Shown one piece after another: positions 8,664 to 15,696 of a DNA stretch of 21,443 bases; position 1 is the first letter of the stretch, and every line of letters begins with the position of its first letter. The position numbers and the translations under genes were made by a program. This DNA comes from an uncultured Muribaculum sp. (GTDB lineage Bacteria; Bacteroidota; Bacteroidia; Bacteroidales; Muribaculaceae). The stretch lies in the NCBI RefSeq assembly GCF_910583865.1, contig NZ_CAJTYX010000043.1, positions 1 to 21,443 on the forward strand, written 5' to 3'. The notes below the pieces were generated by a model. That model searched no databases. It was not told where the DNA came from and saw only the letters and a program-made list of their open reading frames with translations.

Positions 8664-9000
8664 AGAGGTTGTTTAAAAACAAAAGTGAAATACCGGGTTC
8701 GCAGATTTGAGATGAATTTCGCCTTGCGGATTCAGGAGCATAGTGGGCTATGCGACTGAATCAAAAGGTGAAGGGCATCCAAAGATGCGAAACTAAGGGT
8801 ATTCTAATTGGGTCATGGATAAAGATTATATTTTAACATACTGAAATAATCGGAAACGGAAATTACCTTTCTGCTGCCGGATTTTTGTGAAATCGCATTT
8901 GCATCTCAGTCACATAGCCCACTATGCTCCTTCGTCTTAAATCCGATTTCCCTGAAAATCCGACAGCCCGGTATTTCACTTTTGTTTTTAAACAACCTCT
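8664..9000. repeat. 337-bp element with 34-bp perfect terminal inverted repeats, made of two foldback units
   Basis: The termini at 8664-8697 and 8967-9000 are exact reverse complements over 34 bp (outer ends AGAGGTTGTTTAAAAAC and its complement). About 36 bp inside each terminus is a 26-bp core, at 8734-8759 and reversed at 8906-8931, differing by one base (AGGAGCATAGTGGGCTATG-C/T-GACTGA). Each core holds a CATAG/CTATG hairpin, and its flanks are also self-complementary, for example GGATTTT...AAAATCC around the second core. The two units lie back to back in opposite orientation. No open frame of note is inside. It could be a MITE-like non-autonomous element or a structured-RNA repeat. Confidence 0.75.
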
Positions 9001-9058
9001 AAAAAGCCTCGGAGAAGCGGTGTCGCAATCGATGTTGCAAGACACGGCCTCTCCGAGG
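9001..9058 (-). terminator. Rho-independent terminator of grpE-dnaJ
   Basis: CCTCGGAGA (9007-9015) and TCTCCGAGG (9050-9058) are perfect 9-bp arms, with an inner GTGTC/GACAC stem. Read on the minus strand the hairpin is followed at once by TTTTT (9005-9001). It lies 53 bp after the dnaJ stop codon, in the right orientation, and abuts the 337-bp repeat. Confidence 0.8.
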
Positions 9059-9090
9059 TAATAGATTATAGAGGATGCTAAAGGTTTCTA

Positions 9091-9112
9091 AGAGGTGGTT
9101 TAAAAAGCCTCT
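9091..9112. repeat. Third copy of the repeat-element terminus
   Basis: AGAGGTGGTTTAAAAAG differs from the outer end of the element at 8664 (AGAGGTTGTTTAAAAAC) at two positions and has the same orientation. With the following CCTCT it makes a short AGAGG/CCTCT hairpin that ends on the dnaJ stop codon. It may be a remnant of a further element copy. Confidence 0.4.
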
Positions 9113-10296
9113 CAGTTTTCGGGATTGAAGATGTGGCGCAGGCGAGAGAAGATGCGCTTCTTGATAGAGTCGTCGGCCTTGATGTTGGGCTGTCCCTGAA
9201 GGCTCTCTATGGCCTTGCGCTCGGTGTCGTTGAGGGTCTCGGGGATGTAGACCATGATGTTGATGAGCTGGTCACCGTTTCCGTAGCCCTCGGGCGAGGG
9301 GAGGCCCTTGCCACGCAGGCGGAGCACCTTCCCTGGCTGAGTCCCGGCGGGAATCTTCACGCGTGCTTTTCCGGTGATGGTCGGCACTTCGACCGAACCG
9401 CCAAGGGCTGCCGTAGGGATGTCGAGCATCAGGTTGTAGACAACGTCGTTGCCGTCGCGTATCAGCTCCGGGTCGGGAATCTCCTCGATAACCACGAGCA
9501 GGTCGCCGTTCACGCCACCGTGGCGCGCGGCGTTGCCCTTACCCTTGAGCTGCAGCGTCATGCCGTCGCTCACGCCGGCAGGGATGGTAAATTCCACCAC
9601 CTCCTCCTGACGCACGATGCCCTCGCCGCCACAGTACTGGCATTTCTGGGTGATGGTCTTTCCCTCACCCTGGCAGTCGGGACAGGTCGAGGTAGACTGC
9701 ATCGGGCCGAGGAATGTCTGCTGCACGTGCTCGATCACTCCCGAACCATGACAGCGCTGGCACGTCTGGAAAGCCGTGCCGTCCTTCGCACCAGTGCCGT
9801 TGCAATGCTGGCACTGCACGAAACGCGGAATCTTCAGCTTCTTGGTCACACCCGTGGCAAGCTCGCTGAGGGTGAGCTTGACCTTTATGCGCAGGTCGCT
9901 CCCCTTGGGCTGCCTGCGGCGACGCGGCGCGCCACCGGCCGCCGAACCGAATCCGCCGAACCCTCCGTAGCTGCCGCCGCCGAAGATGTCGCCGAAATGG
10001 GCGAAAATGTCCTCCATCGACATGCCGCCGGCATGGAAGCCGCCGCCACCACCGCCGCCGAAGCCGGAAGGACCCATAGAGTGGCCCCACTGGTCGTACT
10101 TGGCGCGCTTGTCAGCATCGGAGAGCACGTCGTAGGCCTCGGCGGCCTCCTTGAACTTCTCCTCCGCAGCCTTGTCGCCGGGATTCTTGTCGGGATGATA
10201 TTTCAAGGCCAGCTTACGGTAGGCCTTCTTGAGCTGCTCCGGAGTGGCGTTCTTGTCCACGCCGAGCACTTCGTAGTAATCGCGTTTGTTGTCCAT
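9112..10296 (-). CDS. dnaJ: Chaperone DnaJ (Hsp40)
   Basis: Cytosolic co-chaperone that delivers unfolded clients to DnaK and stimulates its ATPase. The 394 residues show all type I domains: J domain at 1-70 with HPD at 34-36, a Gly/Phe-rich linker (about 74-125), the zinc domain with four CxxC pairs (C162/165, C179/182, C205/208, C219/222), then the C-terminal client-binding domains. The start is 12 bp after the grpE stop, so the two are one operon. A terminator follows. dnaK is not in the window, as is common in Bacteroidota where grpE-dnaJ stands apart. Confidence 0.97.
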   Translation of the reverse strand: MDNKRDYYEVLGVDKNATPEQLKKAYRKLALKYHPDKNPGDKAAEEKFKEAAEAYDVLSDADKRAKYDQWGHSMGPSGFGGGGGGGFHAGGMSMEDIFAHFGDIFGGGSYGGFGGFGSAAGGAPRRRRQPKGSDLRIKVKLTLSELATGVTKKLKIPRFVQCQHCNGTGAKDGTAFQTCQRCHGSGVIEHVQQTFLGPMQSTSTCPDCQGEGKTITQKCQYCGGEGIVRQEEVVEFTIPAGVSDGMTLQLKGKGNAARHGGVNGDLLVVIEEIPDPELIRDGNDVVYNLMLDIPTAALGGSVEVPTITGKARVKIPAGTQPGKVLRLRGKGLPSPEGYGNGDQLINIMVYIPETLNDTERKAIESLQGQPNIKADDSIKKRIFSRLRHIFNPEN

Positions 10297-10308
10297 AACG
10301 GCCGGATT

Positions 10309-10947
10309 TTATTGTCCCACTACCACCTTTGCGTGGCGCAGGACCTTGTCGTGGAGAGTATAGCCTTTCTGCACGGTGTCGATCACCTTGCCTTTCTGGC
10401 TCTCGTCGGGAGCGGGGAAAGTCGTCACGGCTTCATGCAGCTCGGTGTCAAAGACTGTGCCGGGAGCGGAATCTATCGGCTTCACGCCGTTCTGCTCGAG
10501 ATATTTCACGAACTTGTTGTAGATCAGCTCGACACCCTCGCGGATGGAAGCGGCGTCGTCGGAGGCCTTGATGGCATCGAGCGAACGTTCGAAATCGTCG
10601 ATCACCGGGAGGAGGCCCTTCAGGGCGTTCTCGCCGCCGTTCTTTATCAGCTCGCTCTTCTCCTTGAGCGTGCGCTTGCGGAAATTGTCGAACTCGGCCA
10701 TAAGAAAAAGATACTCCTTCTTCTCCTTCTCAAGCTGTGCGCGGGTGTCGTCAAGCTCTTTCTGAAGGGCGGCCGCGCGGTCGGCCTCCTCATTGGCGAT
10801 ATCCTTAGCGGCCTCGGCGTCCTGCTGCTCTACAAACTCATTATCAATGTCATTGACAGAAATCTCGCCATCAACCGGATTCTGCGGCGCGGCGGCATTT
10901 CCATGATTCTTATTCTTGTCCATATGCTTGGTCTTTTTTCTTTTCAT
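10309..10947 (-). CDS. grpE: Nucleotide exchange factor GrpE
   Basis: GrpE releases ADP from DnaK. The 212-residue product has an acidic, low-complexity N-terminus, a long helix (about 60-125, coiled coil) and the C-terminal beta domain ending GYTLHDKVLRHAKVVVG, the family's signature end (GY-L--RVLRPA-V-V). A second Met at 10923 is an equally possible start, removing eight Lys-rich residues. It precedes dnaJ by 12 bp. No CIRCE-type inverted repeat was seen upstream, so HrcA control is not supported by the sequence. Confidence 0.95.
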   Translation of the reverse strand: MKRKKTKHMDKNKNHGNAAAPQNPVDGEISVNDIDNEFVEQQDAEAAKDIANEEADRAAALQKELDDTRAQLEKEKKEYLFLMAEFDNFRKRTLKEKSELIKNGGENALKGLLPVIDDFERSLDAIKASDDAASIREGVELIYNKFVKYLEQNGVKPIDSAPGTVFDTELHEAVTTFPAPDESQKGKVIDTVQKGYTLHDKVLRHAKVVVGQ

Positions 10948-11080
10948 CGGTCTATCCGGTTATTTTACTGCAAAAACAATGCCGTAAATTCCCATATTAT
11001 CTATCTATAATAACCGCCGACGTGGCGATAACGTTCATTCAGAGGACGTTTAATGACAAATGTTAAATTCCTGCGTTCCT

Positions 11081-11917
11081 CTACATCCGGTTGGTCGACA
11101 CGAAGAATTCCATGCCGGCGAACCGGATGGAAGCCTCGCGTGACAACTTGTCACTGTCAGCGCCCGGGAATATGCCGAACACAGCCGAACCGGACCCTGA
11201 CATCGACGCATAGGCCGCGCCCATGCCGAGAATGGCAGACTTCAGCCCGGCGATTTCCGGATGGGCCTGAAAGACACTCTGCTCAAACTGATTCACCAAC
11301 CTCCCTTGCCATGAAGCGACAGGCCCGGCAAGCAGCCCGGCTAAATCAACGTCCGGGTCGCGCGGGGTCACACCGACATATGCCTCGCGGGTCGACACGT
11401 GCACGTCGGGCTTCACGATAAGCACCGGCACTCCCGCAAGGGACACCTCGCAGGGAGAGAACACGTCTCCGATGCCCGTGGCGAGCATCGGACGGTCGTA
11501 AATGAAAAAAGGACAGTCGGCGCCGATGCGTGCGGCCACACGTGCCATCTCATCGGCGGCCAGCCCGAGGCTGAAAAGGTTGTTAAGCCCGAGGATGGTA
11601 AAGGCGGCGTCGGCACTGCCTCCCCCGAGGCCTGCGCCGTCGGGAATCACCTTGTGGAGGTATATGTCGACGGAGGATAGGGGAGCCACCTCAGCCAAAG
11701 CCCTATAGGCGCGCATCACAAGGTTCTTCTCCGGCGGGCAGTCGACGCCCCGGCCCGTGACAGTGAGCGTGGTGTCCTCCCCTCGGGCGGGGACTATCTC
11801 AAGTATGTCGTGCCAGTTGACGGGATAAAACGCCGTCAGCAGGTCATGGTAACCGTCTGGTCGTCGGCCTGTGATATAAAGCCCTAAATTTATCTTTGCG
11901 TTAGGAAACAATATCAT
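11081..11917 (-). CDS. ispE: 4-diphosphocytidyl-2-C-methyl-D-erythritol kinase
   Basis: Fourth enzyme of the non-mevalonate (MEP) isoprenoid pathway: it phosphorylates CDP-ME with ATP. The 278 residues match the GHMP kinase family. The N-terminal PNAKINLGLYITGRRPDGYH carries the conserved Lys8 and substrate-binding segment, the ATP loop PDGAGLGGGSADAAF spans 92-106, the catalytic Asp135 is in GADCPFF, and the C-terminal MSGSGSAVFG is the third GHMP motif. It follows the small lipoprotein gene by 46 bp on the same strand, so both may be cotranscribed from the promoter at 12546. Confidence 0.96.
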   Translation of the reverse strand: MILFPNAKINLGLYITGRRPDGYHDLLTAFYPVNWHDILEIVPARGEDTTLTVTGRGVDCPPEKNLVMRAYRALAEVAPLSSVDIYLHKVIPDGAGLGGGSADAAFTILGLNNLFSLGLAADEMARVAARIGADCPFFIYDRPMLATGIGDVFSPCEVSLAGVPVLIVKPDVHVSTREAYVGVTPRDPDVDLAGLLAGPVASWQGRLVNQFEQSVFQAHPEIAGLKSAILGMGAAYASMSGSGSAVFGIFPGADSDKLSREASIRFAGMEFFVSTNRM

Positions 11918-11963
11918 TATTCTTGAATTTCAGATTGTTACTGATGTTTAAATGGAACGGGGT

Positions 11964-12512
11964 TTACAGAAACGGGGCAACGGCCTTGCGCTCGACCACC
12001 ACCTCGCAGTCGGGGAATCCCTGACGGATGATGCGGTTGACCCGGGCCGTGTCGGACAGAGCCGTGGAGAGCGGAAACGGCAGTTTGACGAGATCCGTGA
12101 CGATCGACCCCGGGATGACCATCTCGCGCAGACGTTCAACCGACGGCGCGGACTCCATCGCGGCATACTCGGAATAAGTGTAGCGGGTGAATGCGGTGTT
12201 TATCCCAACCCCGCGCCGGTCAAGCAGATAACCGTCGGCAAGGAGCACCGGCGCAGACGCACCGCGCACGTCGGACGGATCCGGGAAAGATACGATACGG
12301 CTGCGGTCGCGGTTCATAGTCACCGGCACATTGTCGGCAAACGGGCCGTTGGTGCGATACACCACAGCCTTGGGAATCATCGAACTATGACCCACCACCA
12401 TACTTTCGGGGCGCTCCTGTGGCATCACCGTCGCATCACCTCTGCGGGCGCGGCATGCCATAACGGCCACACCCATCACCGCTACCGTCAGATAAACTAC
12501 ATATCTCTTCAT
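11964..12512 (-). CDS. Small predicted lipoprotein of unknown function
   Basis: Predicted 182-residue exported lipoprotein. The start at 12512 gives a good signal peptide, MKRYVVYLTVAVMGVAVMAC, with lipobox VMAC and Cys20. Earlier in-frame Mets at 12521 and 12551 are possible, but the promoter -7 box at 12546-12539 lies inside the longest form, so that form is unlikely. The mature part has conserved-looking segments (LLADGYLLDRRGVGINTAFT, RYTYSEYAAM) that resemble a family of uncharacterised Bacteroidales proteins from memory. No catalytic motif was recognised. It lies upstream of ispE and at the left border of the AT-rich island. Confidence 0.75.
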   Translation of the reverse strand: MKRYVVYLTVAVMGVAVMACRARRGDATVMPQERPESMVVGHSSMIPKAVVYRTNGPFADNVPVTMNRDRSRIVSFPDPSDVRGASAPVLLADGYLLDRRGVGINTAFTRYTYSEYAAMESAPSVERLREMVIPGSIVTDLVKLPFPLSTALSDTARVNRIIRQGFPDCEVVVERKAVAPFL

Positions 12513-12538
12513 AATACTCATATTCCGTGAAAGATTCG

Positions 12539-12546
12539 CAAAATTA
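12539..12546 (-). promoter_or_regulatory. -7 box for the lipoprotein-ispE unit
   Basis: TAATTTTG on the minus strand is a full TAnnTTTG match, about 27 bases before the ATG at 12512. No TTG lies at the ideal distance upstream (TTT instead), so this is a partial match. It helps to exclude the far upstream start. Confidence 0.4.
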
Positions 12547-12549
12547 AAC

Positions 12550-12597
12550 AAAAACGAGGATGTCTTAAAATCCTATAACACCCAAGCCCCCGTTTTT
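12550..12597 (-). terminator. Possible terminator after the methyltransferase gene
   Basis: AAAAACG (12550-12556) pairs with CGTTTTT (12591-12597), with AGGAT (12557-12561) and ATCCT (12570-12574) nested inside. Read on the minus strand it ends in CGTTTTTGTTT. It lies over 300 bases past the methyltransferase stop, so assignment is uncertain. Confidence 0.3.
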
Positions 12598-12929
12598 GCT
12601 TGATTCCCCCCTCACCATGAAAAACAATCCCTGTAGTTGTAGGATAGTGTCATTCGCAATATTAGGATAAATTGGGATTCACATTATCTCCACGGTGAAA
12701 AGTTTCCATATACGTATTTGCCTACTCGTGAAATTCACTGATACATAGTTCGATGATTTCTGTGTGCCTATTTGTGTGCCAATAAATTTCGAGAATGGAT
12801 CTGGGACTATATAAGACTTTGAATGCCAAATAATTATAGCATGTACTGTTCGATGATTACTAACTATTGTATAACATATAAATTTATCGTCGCTTGAACG
12901 CTGTTTAAATTATCTTATCGCATTGCGAT
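12598..12929. other. AT-rich spacer at the left border of the restriction-modification island
   Basis: No gene is supported. A minus-strand frame of about 70 codons is open but has no Met start and no recognised motif. Two direct repeats are visible: GTTCGATGATTTCT at 12748-12761 and GTTCGATGATTACT at 12848-12861 (13 of 14 identical, exactly 100 bp apart), and TGTGTGCC twice at 12761-12768 and 12773-12780. They may be remnants of an integration border or of a lost gene. Confidence 0.4.
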
Positions 12930-14060
12930 TCATTCCAAGCAAGCAAGAATTGACGAACTAATCGTTTGCGCAAGTTTAACAGGGACCGCGTTTCCAAGCT
13001 GGCGCATCGCTTCTGTCCATGAACCGATTATTTGGTAATTATCAGGGAATGTTTGCAAACGTTTAGCTTCAAATACTGTAAAGTAACGGAATGAACCATC
13101 TTGAAATTTTATCATATTTTCGCCTCCGGGAACACCATGTGCGCCAGCCTTAATAGTTTTGGCCGGTTCATCTATTGGACTTCCGGTATGACCGGGATAT
13201 TCTCTTGCGCCGTCTCGTATTATATGTTCAGAAGGAAAATAGTCTTGATCATCACATTGGGGAATATTTATCAAAGCATCCCTAACTGTTCTCCACGGCA
13301 GTAAGTCTGGAGGGAAAAAACCATATTTCAATGACAACATATTTTTCATCCTTCCGAAATCAGAAAATTCTTCATTGGATGGTGTTATTTTATGCCTGTC
13401 CCAATAAGAATTGGTCACATACTTTTCCCAAAGTAGGGAATCGAAGGAATGGGTTACGGGCGGGAGAGACCAAGAAATACCAAGGTCTTTCCTGAAGCCA
13501 ACAATTATCACTCTCTCACGTTTTTGAGGTACGCCATAGTTCGCCGCATTAACTAAGTGAATTTGTACTTCATATTGTTCTGAAAGCGGGATATTCTTAC
13601 TTTGTTTGACGATATTGTCAATATGTGAATTCCAATCCTCGTATGCATTGTGGATTGTAGGATATTGAAGTTGAAGCAGGATATAATCCAGATATGATTT
13701 GAAATTTGGACGTAAGAGTCCTTTCACATTCTCAAAAAAAAATGCCCGAGGCAATAAATCTCGTATGGAACGTATTGCAGAAGGGAACATATCTCGTTTG
13801 TCGAGATCACCTTTTGCTTTGCCTCCCATGGAAAAAGGTTGACAAGGAGGACCTCCCGCAACAATGTCTACACCATGACACTGTGAGAAATCATAAGTCC
13901 GTATATCCTCCTCAAATACGATTCTTCCATCGTAATTTCTTCTAAGCGTCTTACAAGCATCGCTGTTCCATTCAACAAAAGCTGTATGATTAACACCTGC
14001 AAGACCTATTCCAGTCGCTAATCCTCCAGCTCCGGAAAATATTTCAAGACAATTACACAT
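12930..14060 (-). CDS. DNA (cytosine-5-)-methyltransferase of an Eco29kI-type system
   Basis: A 376-residue m5C methyltransferase that protects the host from the adjacent endonuclease. Motif I is EIFSGAGGLATGIG (6-19), the catalytic Cys73 is in motif IV GGPPCQPFS, motif VI is ENV at 110-112, motif VIII is QKRERVIIVGFR, and a short target-recognition region precedes the AKTIKAGAHGVPGGEN segment (motif IX). Motif X is RQLGNAVPVKLA. The frame is open up to 14234, but the start at 14060 is preferred: motif I begins five residues in, and the added upstream part is only the endonuclease gene read in another frame. The start overlaps the end of the endonuclease gene by 8 bp. The region is AT-richer than neighbours, in line with transfer. 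Confidence 0.93.
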   Translation of the reverse strand: MCNCLEIFSGAGGLATGIGLAGVNHTAFVEWNSDACKTLRRNYDGRIVFEEDIRTYDFSQCHGVDIVAGGPPCQPFSMGGKAKGDLDKRDMFPSAIRSIRDLLPRAFFFENVKGLLRPNFKSYLDYILLQLQYPTIHNAYEDWNSHIDNIVKQSKNIPLSEQYEVQIHLVNAANYGVPQKRERVIIVGFRKDLGISWSLPPVTHSFDSLLWEKYVTNSYWDRHKITPSNEEFSDFGRMKNMLSLKYGFFPPDLLPWRTVRDALINIPQCDDQDYFPSEHIIRDGAREYPGHTGSPIDEPAKTIKAGAHGVPGGENMIKFQDGSFRYFTVFEAKRLQTFPDNYQIIGSWTEAMRQLGNAVPVKLAQTISSSILACLE

Positions 14061-14685
14061 TGTTGAAATCACTAAAATAAATTTCAATACTCTTGAAAAT
14101 GTCCTCAATCGATTTGGAAGGCTCCGCGCAACGATTAGCCCAATTTCGTCCAGGATGCAATGTGTCCCATTCTGAACGCTCTTGATTATATCTTCCGCTA
14201 CCGGGATCATGGTTTCCGAAACCATCGACAACACAATTCCATAACGGGTTATAGTTTCTAATCAAAGCTGCTTCAACCGTACCGATCAAATTGCTTGCTG
14301 CATTTTCCAATATCATGAAACGGCAAAGAAAATCGCTCATATCCAAATTTGAAGCTGCGCCTATACTTTTTGCGTGGTCGCATAATCTTCTGTAAAGCTC
14401 ATGTGAAGAACTTATCGGAACACGTCCTTGTCGCCATCCACGAGGTACGGCTTTGCCGATATAAATAGGTTGTCTAAAATCTAATCTATTTATTTCATGA
14501 AAGTCCTTATATAAACCGTTTTTCCCAATAAAATATAGTGCATATACTCCAGCTCCTTCAAAATCTTCCAAAGGAGGCATAGGCTGTATGGGAGTTCCAT
14601 TGAAGAACCTTATTGTATCTTTAATAAGTTCCTCAAACTCCGGCGAATAGAAAACGTGTTTAGAACGATCAAAACTAAATTTCAT
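14053..14685 (-). CDS. Eco29kI-family GIY-YIG restriction endonuclease
   Basis: Type II restriction endonuclease, 210 residues, of the GIY-YIG fold. The residues known to be catalytic in Eco29kI can be placed: Tyr48 in GVYALYFIG, Tyr75 in QPIYIGKAVPRGWR, Arg100 and His104 in LYRRLCDHA (same spacing of four as R104/H108 of Eco29kI), Glu138 in GTVEAALI and Asn150 in YNPLWN (spacing of 12, as E142/N154). Eco29kI cuts CCGCGG; whether this enzyme shares that site is inference. It lies upstream of, and overlaps, the methyltransferase gene, as in the known Eco29kI operon (R before M). All key residues are present, so it appears active. Confidence 0.92.
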   Translation of the reverse strand: MKFSFDRSKHVFYSPEFEELIKDTIRFFNGTPIQPMPPLEDFEGAGVYALYFIGKNGLYKDFHEINRLDFRQPIYIGKAVPRGWRQGRVPISSSHELYRRLCDHAKSIGAASNLDMSDFLCRFMILENAASNLIGTVEAALIRNYNPLWNCVVDGFGNHDPGSGRYNQERSEWDTLHPGRNWANRCAEPSKSIEDIFKSIEIYFSDFNNV

Positions 14686-14759
14686 AAAAAGTGGAAAACT
14701 TCCGAGTAGGCAGACAGGCGACCAAACCTTTTGCGGCTACAAGGGTGTTCCGTTATTGT

Positions 14760-14779
14760 ATATAAGTTATTACTTATAT
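14760..14779. promoter_or_regulatory. Perfect palindrome, possible operator of the restriction-modification island
   Basis: ATATAAGT-TATT-ACTTATAT is a perfect 8+4+8 palindrome. It lies between the endonuclease gene and the divergent XRE regulator, about 30 bases downstream of the -7 box predicted for the endonuclease. A related but weaker palindrome (ATAAG-6-CTTAT) sits after the regulator gene. It could be the binding site of the XRE protein; this is inference from position. Confidence 0.45.
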
Positions 14780-14815
14780 TGTGTGGTCTTTGTCTGCACT
14801 GGCGCGTTTAGATTG

Positions 14816-14823
14816 CAAAATTA
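14816..14823 (-). promoter_or_regulatory. -7 box for the restriction-modification operon
   Basis: TAATTTTG on the minus strand matches TAnnTTTG. No TTG at the ideal -33 distance is seen. The leader to the endonuclease ATG (14685) would be about 124 bases and would contain the palindrome at 14760-14779. Confidence 0.35.
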
Positions 14824-14956
14824 CAAAATATTCTGAAACATAGGATTTAAAAAAGGTGTGAATTTGGACATTCACTCATCTCAGGTTTTTCCACAGCTTT
14901 TCCAGGCATCTGCGAAAACCATGGATTATTTTTTAACAACTTCACCAATCGGAGTG

Positions 14957-14987
14957 TTGCCATTATTGGAAACTTCTATTATCTTTG
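14957..14987 (+). promoter_or_regulatory. Promoter for the XRE regulator, giving a near-leaderless mRNA
   Basis: TTG (14957-14959), 20 bases, TATCTTTG (14980-14987) is a full consensus match. Transcription would begin near 14994, only a few bases before the ATG at 14999. It lies inside the long upstream extension of the open frame and therefore decides the start. Confidence 0.6.
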
Positions 14988-14998
14988 CGTCCATGATC

Positions 14999-15487
14999 AT
15001 GAAAACGAAATTCGATGAAATAGGCCTGCTGTTCTTGAAACGCAGAAAGGAACTTGGACTCACCCAACAGCAATTGGGTGAAAAGGTCGGCGTCACCAAG
15101 TCGGAAATATCGAAAATCGAGAACGGACGAGGCATAACATTCTCTACCATAAACAAGATTTCCGACGCATTGGGCGTCGCGGTCGTGGTCGAACTGAAAG
15201 AAAAATCATCCCCGTCGAGCGACATCATACCTGACAGCCTTATGACATACTCTTCTGAAAACACATTTGAGTTTCTGGTGGAATACATTACGTCCAAAGT
15301 GGTCGAATGGATCATGAAAGAACAGAATGTCGGATTGGAGGAAGCGTTGCTGCTGTTTCACAACTCCGAAACATTCGATGCGCTATGCCGCCCCGACAAC
15401 GGCATGTATGTCGAAAGTCCGGCTTTTGTCTATGAAATTTTTCAGGAAGAACTGCGCCGTGGCACACTGCGCGGCATGACCGAATGA
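14999..15487 (+). CDS. XRE-family regulator with a C-terminal helical domain
   Basis: Predicted 162-residue DNA-binding protein. The helix-turn-helix spans about residues 8-62 (FLKRRKELGLTQQQLGEKVG, then KSEISKIENGRGITFSTINK). A short polar linker follows, then a helical C-terminal domain (about 87-160: FLVEYITSKVVEWIMKEQNV, with FHNSETFDAL and ESPAFVYEIFQEEL) that resembles the DUF3791-type domain found in Bacteroidales toxin-antitoxin loci; this match is from memory. The frame extends back to 14858, but the promoter at 14957-14987 makes 14999 (or 14993) the likely start. It is divergent from the restriction-modification pair. It may control that operon, or be an orphan antitoxin with no toxin beside it. 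It is larger than typical C proteins (about 80-100 residues). Confidence 0.8.
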   Translation: MKTKFDEIGLLFLKRRKELGLTQQQLGEKVGVTKSEISKIENGRGITFSTINKISDALGVAVVVELKEKSSPSSDIIPDSLMTYSSENTFEFLVEYITSKVVEWIMKEQNVGLEEALLLFHNSETFDALCRPDNGMYVESPAFVYEIFQEELRRGTLRGMTE

Positions 15488-15548
15488 CAGCTTGCCGGAA
15501 ACTGACCTGTAAATTCAAGATAATACGCATATTATTGCACATTTTACC

Positions 15549-15565
15549 TATAAGAAGTTACTTAT
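15549..15565. promoter_or_regulatory. Weak palindrome after the XRE gene
   Basis: ATAAG (15550-15554) and CTTAT (15561-15565) flank AAGTTA. It recalls the stronger palindrome at 14760-14779 and lies upstream of the sppA promoter. It may be a second regulator site or chance. Confidence 0.2.
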
Positions 15566-15598
15566 CTGAAAATAAATCCGGAGCTTTGGGAATATGCT

Positions 15599-15630
15599 TT
15601 TGCATTTGTTGGCATGAATTGCTAACTTTG
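15599..15630 (+). promoter_or_regulatory. Promoter for the sppA-lpxK unit
   Basis: TTTG (15599-15602), 20 bases, TAACTTTG (15623-15630) is a full match to the Bacteroidota consensus. The leader to the sppA ATG is about 60 bases and contains a CCGCCG (15644-15649)/CGGCGG (15671-15676) inverted repeat. Confidence 0.65.
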
Positions 15631-15696
15631 CGAGGAATAGTACCCGCCGCGATGTGAACGTCGCACCCTCCGGCGGCACGATAAAGAAAAAGCAAT

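Noticed and set aside
9133..11010. 625-codon open frame antisense to dnaJ and grpE
   Set aside because: A GC-rich shadow of two certain genes; composition is His/Leu/Val-rich, with no domain.
10948..11080. CIRCE or heat-shock promoter before grpE
   Set aside because: No TTAGCACTC-type inverted repeat; the best -7 candidate, TGTTTTTG, mismatches at the key A.
12690..12900. Minus-strand open frame of about 70 codons without a Met, ending in GTQIGTQKSSNYVSVNFT
   Set aside because: No start codon, no known motif, and AT-rich DNA. It might be a gene remnant but cannot be supported.
14061..14234. N-terminal extension of the methyltransferase frame
   Set aside because: It lies wholly within the endonuclease gene and precedes motif I with sequence unlike any methyltransferase.
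14858..14998. Upstream extension of the XRE frame
   Set aside because: A full promoter lies within it and the HTH starts normally from 14999.
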